A DNA stretch of 64,000 nt. Origin: Cladopsammia gracilis (lineage: Eukaryota > Cnidaria > Anthozoa > Scleractinia > Dendrophylliidae). The DNA lies in NCBI GenBank assembly GCA_022457155.1, contig JAJGOT010000132.1, positions 139,001 to 203,000 of the forward strand. The letters are read 5' to 3'. The position numbers were made by a program, and so were the translations under genes. The notes beneath the pieces were generated by a model. It was not told where the DNA came from and ran no database searches. It saw nothing but the letters and a program-made list of their open reading frames with translations. Positions 60,466-64,000 of the stretch are shown piece after piece (positions within the stretch are counted from its first letter, which is position 1; every line of letters begins with the position of its first letter).

Positions 60466-62470
60466 AATGCATTTACTATTTACATGGTAAGATTTCCACT
60501 GCTACTACACTTCTGAGCCTTGGCTACTTTCATGGGCAAACATGGCAATGCTACATGTACTAATTCTCCATGAACTGTTTTTCCCGGCCACTTTTTCCAT
60601 TTCCCTGGTTCATTGGCTACTACTTAAAAAATTAGTGACAGCCCTGTGCACTGCAAGGGATACCTACTGAGGCATGTTTCAAGTTGCACTAAACAGCAGC
60701 AAAAAAAAAAAAAAAAAAAAAAAAACACATGAGAGAAGTGCTTAGAGAAGCATGAGCTGCAGGAAAGTGCTTCTAACACTTTGAACTCAAGTTTTTTTTT
60801 AAATTCCCAAGTGTTTATACAATGCAGAAGGAACAAGTTTACCATTTCCTTTATAAAAGGTCCTATGATTGGTTCACTCATACTGGTGACGTACAGTATG
60901 CTGCATGCATTACAACTAAATAAAGCATGCGCATGACATAATGTGTATTATCATATGACCCGTACGGCCCTGTGAACCTTTTCTTTGCAAAACCATCAAT
61001 GAAATAAAAGCGGAGGGCCTCCTGCGTTAAAATTTCAAGGTCTCCAAATTGGTCATATTATGATAAAATACTTATTGACTACGTTAGGTCGGGCTGGATG
61101 GGAAAATATTTGGCTCTCAGTCATGGGGCATGGACCTCAACTGACCCATAACTCAACAATGTTCAAGGAACAAGTTTTTTTATTTCTTTTATTAATAATA
61201 AAAACAGTTATAAGGAACTTTACATCACACACCTGCTTTATCCAGTTATAATAAACTTGGTTTAATCAATCATAGCACGCGCATTTCCTTGAGCATTTTA
61301 TTATGATATAATGGACCTCATTGTACCAATCACAGCGGGCACACATTTTTAAACATTTTATAAGACTACATTGTATCTTTTGTGTATGTGCTTGCATCAC
61401 TGACCCTACGGACACATAGGTGAACATCTCACAAAATTTGGACACTTAAATTTTATATTCAATTCTCTTTTAGACAGACAATGTCGGGACCAGAACAGAG
61501 GCCCTGCCAAGGGGGGGGGGGGGGGGGGGGGGGGGGGGGTCGCGTCTCGCTTGTTTGAATTTTAAAATGTCTCGTGTCGATGTTTTATCAATGTTTCACG
61601 TTGCTGTCGGAAATTGAACGAACATTTGTCTCTTGTCGCGATTTCATTTTACGTGCTGTCGCTACTTTTTGGGTCATGTCGCCTGTCGGAATTTACCGTG
61701 GTAGGGCCTCAGAACAAGTTGCCTGTCTTTGAGAGGTGCCTGTCTTTGATTCACTTTGATGAATCGAAGGGCAAGCGCTTGAAACGTCAGTGTTTGAATC
61801 TCTTTATGGTGGCGAATTTGCCTTATTAACTCAGTTGATAACCAAATTTTCAGTTCCTGAACAATGAGTAACTGAAGTGCAGTAGAGGCCAACTTAAGGT
61901 GTCTGTCTTAGACAGATGTCTGTCCTAGGTGTCCATCTTAGAGAAGTGTCTTAGAAATAGTTGACTGTAAGTGGTTCCCTGGGGTCACCTGCCACGGGTA
62001 CGTGGCCAACAATAAGCAAGAGAACCCCAGTAATATCAACATTATGGATTCTGTCACGGCATGGGAACCACACATAAAACTACAAACTGATTTTTGAGGT
62101 GTTTCTGTAGATACTGTAACATAAGGATCTGTCTACAAAGCTGCCACATCACAGACACTCGTGAAGTTAGGTCCTTCTAAATATTTCTAAAAAACATAAA
62201 ATCCTGAACGTTTATCTAAAAAAACAAGGTTAGCTAAGCTTACCGCTCGCTGTCAAGACGACTTGCACTTCTCGGTGTGGCAGGACTTTGAAGGGTCGCG
62301 GATGTCGCTTTGGAAAGACGTCTTTGCCTTCTTTCAGCGGCGTCATCATTCTCTGCTAAATGAGTTGTCGGTGTATTGTTGGTTGTTAGAACAATTCCAC
62401 GCCTTCGTCTCGCATTTGGAGAAATAAAGTCCGGTGTTCGAAATGGCGATGCAACGTCCGCCATTGTCAT
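36864..62470 (-). CDS. NCAPH: condensin complex subunit 2 (kleisin), 17 exons, C-terminus not found
   Basis: The translated exons follow the human NCAPH order from the N-terminal [14 protein letters not shown] to [20 protein letters not shown]. The product is the kleisin that bridges SMC2 and SMC4 in condensin I and organises mitotic chromosomes. Exons (minus strand): 62470-62244, 58368-58284, 57038-56943, 56627-56516, 56303-56239, 55420-55340, 54842-54641, 54245-54154, 53707-53635, 53228-53152, 52644-52529, 50241-50093, 47750-47653, 46615-46493, 38244-38183, 37563-37360, 36971-36864. All have AG/GT borders and phases agree except between exons 14 and 15, where a small exon (about 25 residues) is probably missing. 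About 657 codons were placed against roughly 740 in human. The last 75 or so residues, the winged helix that binds SMC4, were not found. GPCR4 lies in the intron after exon 14. Confidence 0.9.
37078..37250. repeat. CAACAAGTTG palindrome cluster
   Basis: Repeated half-sites of TTCAACAAGTTG / CAACTTGTTGAA, including TGTTCAACAAGTTGCAACTT, occur within 170 bp of the intron between exons 16 and 17. It looks like a small palindromic MITE. Confidence 0.5.
37360..37563 (-). CDS. NCAPH: NCAPH exon 16
   Basis: 68 codons. An Asp run ([16 protein letters not shown]) is followed by [16 protein letters not shown]. It joins the next exon at [11 protein letters not shown]. The donor is GTGCGT. Confidence 0.88.
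38183..38244 (-). CDS. NCAPH: NCAPH exon 15
   Basis: After 2 nt of a split codon it encodes [20 protein letters not shown], the YDYNNPNDTSNFCPGLQ block. Its phase needs one base from an exon that was not located between here and 46493. Confidence 0.88.
38245..41571. repeat. NCAPH intron: duplicated block Q copy 2 with a MITE
   Basis: 38395-38515 matches 7690-7790, and 38788-40925 matches 9525-11640. It sits in the NCAPH intron and leads into GPCR4's 3' side. The two copies of a 'caccaa.atggccgccgt' motif at 38656-38708 are a small local duplication. No exon of NCAPH was recognised inside. Confidence 0.6.
39141..39552. mobile_element. hAT-like MITE, copy 1
   Basis: Ends are GCCGTGTTTTCACGAG on the left and the complement of GCTGTGTTTTCACGAG on the right. 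It is flanked by CACTG at 39136-39140 and 39553-39557. The paralogous block at 9905-9930 has a single CACTG and no insert, so the borders and a 5-bp duplication are directly supported. It is 412 bp with no coding content. A second copy is at 48201-48581. Confidence 0.85.
41572..42459 (-). CDS. class A GPCR, copy 4, nested in an NCAPH intron
   Basis: Intact single exon of 295 codons from ATG ([17 protein letters not shown]). An in-frame TTG two codons earlier is not needed. It has LAVSDLGVG in TM2, [16 protein letters not shown] at TM3, the minimal TM4-TM5 loop, FLVCYLPNT in TM6 and [15 protein letters not shown] in TM7. It is closest to copy 1. It shares strand with NCAPH, lies between exons 14 and 15, and must have its own promoter. 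The plasma membrane receptor role is inferred from the family; the ligand is unknown. Confidence 0.88.
   Translation of the reverse strand: MKEGESLYSSYIVICVLNALLSYTAIMLNSVTIHALRKTSSLPKPLKTLLLSLAVSDLGVGLLVQPIYIALKIMEMEQNSENNRYYSATYSAFLTTGNLFAFSSFFGVIALSGDRFLAIHLHLRYQELVTRKRVVAGVISIWVFSAVLSFVALLVELNTSYVIFAIIIASFLLTTIPLNYKIYVAVRHHANQIHALQVQQEAQNGEMGNQARLIKFAVGTFFVYLAFLVCYLPNTCSIIVFAISGTSAILKVSQLYTVTLVFLNSSLNPLIYCWKMRHIRHAVMNILRNIWQSHN
42460..43749. repeat. 5' flank of GPCR copy 4
   Basis: Matches 31743-32990 and 1915-3219. It holds the possible 62-codon plus-strand frame at 42545-42733 ([20 protein letters not shown]). Further left-unit sequence follows to the insertion at 43750. Confidence 0.55.
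43824..44134 (-). repeat. tRNA-headed module M1 with its own inverted flanks
   Basis: On the minus strand, A-box-like TGGTACAGTGG and B-box-like GGTTCAATCTT lie 40-50 bp apart, followed by an A/T-rich tail. The module is bracketed by inverted copies of a 35-40 bp stretch including CTCCAAAATCAGGTTGGA. A second member, M3, at 47860-48179 has the same core but different outer inverted sequence. Confidence 0.65.
44212..44681 (-). repeat. tRNA-headed module M2 with its own inverted flanks
   Basis: On the minus strand, TTGGTATAGTGGATAAGG (A box) and CGGGTTCGAGGC (B box) mark a tRNA-like head. The brackets are inverted copies of ACATCTCTCAAACGGACC preceded by a GTTAAC pair. The shared motif AAGGTGTCC sits at the inner edge of the right bracket, as in M1 and M3. 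Confidence 0.6.
44774..45510. repeat. third copy of the TAATTGTAATAACG repeat field
   Basis: Continuation of the unit after the insertion, with the same degenerate repeats as 4550-5000 and 33060-33490. No gene. Homology to the other units fades near 45420. Confidence 0.5.
45511..45840 (-). repeat. tRNA-derived SINE with (ATT)n tail
   Basis: Read on the minus strand from 45840, a tRNA-like head (GGCGGCGTGGTCGAGTGGTT) has an A box TGGTCGAGTGG and a perfect B box GGTTCAAGTCC at 45787-45777. An anticodon stem-loop can be drawn, but the 3' acceptor strand does not pair. A unique body of about 190 bp follows, then a tail of about 23 ATT units (45511-45579). It is therefore a SINE and not a working tRNA gene. 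Confidence 0.8.
45841..46492. other. NCAPH intron, nothing recognised
   Basis: No coding block matching the missing exon between KPKIL and YNYDNAND was found, although it should lie between here and 38245. A polypyrimidine/purine tract with 'ccccacccctcccc' is at 46284-46303. Confidence 0.4.
46493..46615 (-). CDS. NCAPH: NCAPH exon 14
   Basis: 41 codons, [20 protein letters not shown] then [20 protein letters not shown] and L, matching AATILTKSTL...TTLPTDFNYNVDTLVQLHLKP. The donor is GTAAGT. The intron that follows is about 8.2 kb and contains GPCR4. Confidence 0.92.
46616..47652. other. NCAPH intron 13, nothing coding
   Basis: AT-rich, with an A/T-rich low-complexity stretch (AAATA units) at 47068-47110. 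No mobile element ends were recognised. Confidence 0.4.
47653..47750 (-). CDS. NCAPH: NCAPH exon 13
   Basis: Lys-rich [20 protein letters not shown] then [13 protein letters not shown], matching KKKSTKKDFEIDFEDDIDFD in human. Confidence 0.9.
47860..48179 (+). repeat. tRNA-headed module M3 with perfect inner and variable outer inverted repeats
   Basis: A perfect 26-bp inverted pair beginning GGACACCTTATTGAGACTTA encloses the core with A-box-like TGGTACAGTGG and B box GGTTCAATCCT. Outside it a further pair, AAATCATACCGTC, extends the symmetry. The core matches M1 (about 85% by eye), but the outermost arms do not. It lies in NCAPH intron 12, directly beside MITE copy 2. Confidence 0.7.
48201..48581. 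mobile_element. hAT-like MITE, copy 2
   Basis: Same element as 39141-39552 (GCCGTGTTTTCACGAG ends) with a deletion of about 30 bp in the middle. The flanks are GACTG and CACTG, so only ACTG is shared. Confidence 0.8.
48582..48893. other. NCAPH intron with GCTCGCTCGC-rich foldback
   Basis: 48615-48830 is rich in GCGAGCGAACGAGC and CGCTCGCTCGCC on opposite sides, so it can fold back on itself. It is a probable decayed MITE. No gene. Confidence 0.35.
48894..49179. mobile_element. MITE with TTAGAGCAGTTTTCA ends, copy 1
   Basis: Terminal repeats TTAGAACAGTTTTCAATTGA and the complement of TTAGAGCAGTTTTCAGTTGA flank about 285 bp with several CCAAT/ATTGG motifs. It shares the interior with 57483-57744. 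Confidence 0.8.
49180..50092. other. NCAPH intron 12 right part, with dispersed 88-bp unit
   Basis: 49680-49985 carries a copy of the dispersed sequence seen at 7240-7560 and 35850-36005, interrupted by a short MITE. Nothing coding is supported between 49180 and 49680. Confidence 0.5.
49777..49917. mobile_element. 141-bp foldback MITE with CATA duplication
   Basis: Arms of about 55 bp (GCCCGTTTCGCAGATACGG on the left, with GCATCCCATAATGAACATT at the inner end) are inverted on the right. CATA flanks both sides, at 49773-49776 and 49918-49921. The paralogous 88-bp units at 7.4 and 35.9 kb are uninterrupted at this point. Confidence 0.85.
50093..50241 (-). CDS. NCAPH: NCAPH exon 12
   Basis: Contains [20 protein letters not shown] then WKLRSKFSK, the very conserved EYSYFSPR..MWAGPDHW block (motif IV). 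Confidence 0.92.
50242..52528. other. NCAPH intron 11, mostly non-coding
   Basis: Contains a short foldback at 51172-51237 (AGCCTGTGACAACCGCCTCC facing GGAGGCGGCTGTCACAGGCT) and a patch of GCTCGCTCGC repeats near 51450-51500. Phrases such as CAACATGTTGGATGGCG near 51647 look like a dispersed element. A run of 19 A lies at 52429-52447. Open frames here are not supported. Confidence 0.45.
52529..52644 (-). CDS. NCAPH: NCAPH exon 11
   Basis: Weakly conserved linker starting [13 protein letters not shown] and ending [10 protein letters not shown]. It is placed by splice sites and by its phase (2), which joins exon 12 cleanly. Confidence 0.75.
53152..53228 (-). CDS. NCAPH: NCAPH exon 10
   Basis: Acidic linker [20 protein letters not shown] then PDMGE. 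The donor is GTGAGT. Confidence 0.82.
53635..53707 (-). CDS. NCAPH: NCAPH exon 9
   Basis: [20 protein letters not shown] then VNAP, the link between the W-block and the acidic region. Confidence 0.82.
54154..54245 (-). CDS. NCAPH: NCAPH exon 8
   Basis: Encodes [20 protein letters not shown] then [11 protein letters not shown], the QICP...F.F..W block. Confidence 0.9.
54641..54842 (-). CDS. NCAPH: NCAPH exon 7
   Basis: Begins [19 protein letters not shown], matching the DPMFQKTAASFDE block of motif III in the middle of the protein. A variable Ser/Thr/Glu-rich tail follows. Confidence 0.9.
55340..55420 (-). CDS. NCAPH: NCAPH exon 6
   Basis: 27 codons with [20 protein letters not shown], equivalent to the human HRTIEQNINNLNVSEAD region. 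Confidence 0.88.
56239..56303 (-). CDS. NCAPH: NCAPH exon 5
   Basis: Acidic and Gln/Thr-rich linker ([20 protein letters not shown]), ending KK at a GTAACA donor. Confidence 0.8.
56516..56627 (-). CDS. NCAPH: NCAPH exon 4
   Basis: Encodes [20 protein letters not shown] followed by [17 protein letters not shown], the end of the N-terminal kleisin domain. It ends in phase 1. Confidence 0.92.
56943..57038 (-). CDS. NCAPH: NCAPH exon 3
   Basis: 32 codons, [20 protein letters not shown] through TNFQ. This is the most strongly conserved N-terminal kleisin block. Confidence 0.92.
57483..57744. mobile_element. MITE with TTAGAGCAGTTTTCA ends, copy 2
   Basis: Ends TTAGAGCAGTTTTCAATTGA and its complement are nearly perfect. 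The interior keeps AACCAATCAGAGC, CAAGTCACGATTGG and GCCAATCACAAAGC, as in copy 1. It is in NCAPH intron 2. Confidence 0.82.
58284..58368 (-). CDS. NCAPH: NCAPH exon 2
   Basis: Encodes [20 protein letters not shown] then EN, the start of the kleisin N-terminal helix domain that contacts the SMC2 neck. The donor is GTAAGT. Confidence 0.88.
58470..60464. mobile_element. 2-kb TIR element with CCGTTAG subterminal arrays
   Basis: Perfect 47-bp terminal inverted repeats begin GTGACCTCACACGGGAAAAC. AAAT is duplicated at 58466-58469 and 60465-60468. The left subterminal part (58515-58815) has about seven copies of (A)CCGTTAG(G/A) in roughly 42-bp units. The right part (60085-60400) has about eight units with GCTATCCGTTAGA in alternating 33-bp spacing. 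The middle (59000-60000) is unique and has no recognisable transposase. It is probably a non-autonomous DNA transposon, superfamily uncertain. It sits in NCAPH intron 1. Confidence 0.85.
60465..62243. other. NCAPH intron 1, right part, nothing coding
   Basis: A run of A at 60701-60725 and a G run of about 30 at 61510-61539 are the main features. Segments at 60860-60950 and 61265-61350 share 'ccaatca', 'gcacgcgca' and similar motifs typical of small MITEs. No supported gene. Confidence 0.45.
62244..62470 (-). CDS. NCAPH: NCAPH exon 1
   Basis: Start chosen at the ATG at 62470 ([13 protein letters not shown]); the next ATG, at 62464, gives MADV. It encodes the N-terminal tail with SPNARRRRG and the conserved [14 protein letters not shown] block. 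It ends in phase 2 at a GTAAGC donor. Confidence 0.85.
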
Positions 62471-62738
62471 TTCACTTTCAGATGTAAGCTTATACAAAAT
62501 TGAATTCGAAGATAATTCGAAGAAATATCGCGTCAGTAATAATAATGGCCTTAAATTTATCTTTCTTGGTTATATTTAAACATTAAATGAACAAATTACT
62601 GAGAAAAATTGGTTGTGTACGTTTTCCAAAATTATAAACCTTCGCGCCCAAACAACCGTTTCGTCAAATAACCACGTGACCTTGGGACGAAACTTGCCCC
62701 CATCCCCCTCCCCCTGAAAATTCAGAGTGTTGGTGAAG
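62471..62738. promoter_or_regulatory. divergent promoter of NCAPH and the 356-codon gene
   Basis: 268 bp separate the two start codons. At 62641-62649 TTCGCGCCC resembles an E2F/CDE element, and CACGTG at 62673-62678 is an E-box, followed by a C-rich tract. An E2F-type site would suit a cell-cycle gene such as condensin. That use is inferred, not shown. Confidence 0.5.
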
Positions 62739-63809
62739 ATGGCTGGTTTTGTGACAGCAAATCGATGGGCAACGGGGACAGAAACTCATAAAACTTCAGA
62801 GGGAAGGATATTGTGTACGGGCGTCGGATGTGTTGGATGTTTTCCTGACATTTTTTCATCGGAAGCTGGTGAGCTTGGAGTTTGCGATGTGGATTTGACG
62901 GGTGGTATTTTGGGTCTTCGACCTTTCTTGGACGAAGAAAATTCCCGGGAGAACTTAAAATTGAACTCAAAGAACGTTTCAAGGAGAAAAAAGAGGGTGA
63001 AACCGAGGGCAAAGAGACAAAAACGAATAATCGATACGGATAGAGTGTCTTTTGAACGAGATGTAAAAGAATTAGAACCTGACAAAGAGAAATCTGTTTC
63101 GGATAAACCCCCCAGAATATCTTCAGTTGCGACTCAGACGGAATTATCCGAAATCGGAATTGGTACACAGCCTGTAGTTTTAGAAGTGTTGAACAACGGA
63201 TCCAAACAAGATTTACTGAATTTTGAAGAAGACAGCAAGACAGACAAAGAAAGAATCCGCGGCGCTAATCAAAGACAAAGTAGTGCTAATTCCAGCATTG
63301 TTGAGGTTGACGACAACGTAAACAAAACACACAGGAATGCACAAAGGTTGTTTGATCAGCCATCAGCTGGTTCGAGTTTTGAAAAAATCCACGATAAAAT
63401 GTACATTGTAAGTAAGAAAGACATTGCGCTAAGCTCGTGTGATAATTCCATTTGCGAAGAAGATTTTCACGTGCACGAGCACGCGTCGAAAGACAGAGCG
63501 AGCGTTAATTCAACAAAGCAACATGGCTATTCGCGTGGCGAAGACGCTGTCTGCTTCTTCTTTGCTTTAGAATACTACAATAGCCAGCGAATTCTACCGC
63601 ACTTTAGGGTCATGGAGATCGTTGAGGCACTTAGTACGGTTGTGGATCTCAAAGACATCAAGTGTGTTCAAAGAATTTCTCGACGATGGCAGATAGTTTT
63701 GAAAAGCCGCAAGTACAACAGGCTTTTGAGAAACTGTGGTGTAAAGTTGAGGGGACGTGTGTATCAACTTGTAGATGATGTTGATGGTTATTTTGATATT
63801 GTTCAGTGA
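62739..63809 (+). CDS. uncharacterised basic nuclear-type protein, single exon
   Basis: From the first ATG (MAGFVTANRWATGTETH) the frame runs 356 codons. An upstream GTG start is not needed. Visible features are an N-terminal Cys/Gly-containing stretch (CTGVGCVGCF), a strongly basic block RRKKRVKPRAKRQKR (about residues 84-98) that would serve as a nuclear signal, a long polar and acidic middle, and a compact C-terminal domain (about 275-355) with ILPHFRVMEIVEAL, RRWQIVLKSRKYNRLL and GVKLRGRVYQL. That last pattern recalls RNA-binding-like folds of gag-related ZCCHC proteins, but no zinc knuckle follows. The function is unknown. It is head-to-head with NCAPH. Confidence 0.75.
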   Translation: MAGFVTANRWATGTETHKTSEGRILCTGVGCVGCFPDIFSSEAGELGVCDVDLTGGILGLRPFLDEENSRENLKLNSKNVSRRKKRVKPRAKRQKRIIDTDRVSFERDVKELEPDKEKSVSDKPPRISSVATQTELSEIGIGTQPVVLEVLNNGSKQDLLNFEEDSKTDKERIRGANQRQSSANSSIVEVDDNVNKTHRNAQRLFDQPSAGSSFEKIHDKMYIVSKKDIALSSCDNSICEEDFHVHEHASKDRASVNSTKQHGYSRGEDAVCFFFALEYYNSQRILPHFRVMEIVEALSTVVDLKDIKCVQRISRRWQIVLKSRKYNRLLRNCGVKLRGRVYQLVDDVDGYFDIVQ

Positions 63810-64000
63810 TGTCATTTGTTTGGTCTTGATCTCAATGAACTGTCAATCTTTCTAAACCACTTATTACTTATAGCACCAGTATTCTTCCTAAATTCTGATC
63901 TTACTCAACACTGATCAGGAACGAATTTCTCCCTTTTTCATAGACTGTCTCGCAAATATCTGATGATAAAAAATAAAATTTAAAAGTTATAGTGAACATT
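63810..64000 (+). other. 3' UTR of the 356-codon gene
   Basis: AT-rich, with AATAAA at 63972-63977, a plausible polyadenylation signal. The window ends here. Confidence 0.5.

Noticed and set aside
62722..63168. A minus-strand gene of about 148 codons
   Set aside because: Shadow of the 356-codon plus-strand gene, with no recognisable domain.

Overview
The window is nuclear DNA of an animal, most likely an anthozoan cnidarian such as a coral or sea anemone. The reasons are AT-rich sequence, short-exon genes with GT-AG introns, intronless class A GPCRs in a tandem array, and many miniature inverted-repeat elements beside tRNA-headed SINEs and tyrosine-recombinase retrotransposons. The species call is inference.

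Layout. (1) 1-18.6 kb and 29.6-45.4 kb hold a repeated block. Each unit carries a roughly 300-codon, single-exon class A GPCR on the minus strand with a long conserved flank. Three copies are open (1006-1914, 12356-13237, 41572-42459). One is a clear pseudogene (30865-31742) and one a decayed remnant (599-930). Comparing units gives natural empty sites that date and delimit later insertions. (2) 18.65-29.62 kb holds two Ngaro-like (split-direct-repeat) retrotransposons about 1 kb apart, each with reverse transcriptase-RNase H and tyrosine recombinase. The second also has a zinc-knuckle Gag ORF, has the usual repeat order A-ORFs-B-A-B, and its RT is broken by a solo-LTR-like insert. The first lacks Gag and has the permuted order A-B-A-ORFs-B. 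(3) 36.9-62.5 kb, minus strand, is a condensin subunit 2 (NCAPH, kleisin) gene, for which 17 coding exons were placed. GPCR4 and its duplicated flank lie inside the 8.2-kb intron between exons 14 and 15. (4) 62.74-63.81 kb, plus strand, is a single-exon gene of 356 codons of unknown function, divergent from NCAPH across about 270 bp that carries an E2F-like site and an E-box.

Mobile DNA fills most of the rest: a 1.2-kb TIR element with a broken HTH transposase start, a 2-kb TIR element with CCGTTAG subterminal arrays, several MITE families, a LINE fragment split by a MITE, a tRNA-derived SINE, and three tRNA-headed modules bracketed by copy-specific inverted repeats. A 51-bp satellite and 88-bp and 122-bp tandem repeats are also present.

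The points most worth following are the permuted repeat order of the two recombinase elements, which suggests that a circular intermediate can integrate through either of two junctions; the tRNA-headed modules with non-shared inverted flanks; and the GPCR array reaching into a condensin intron.
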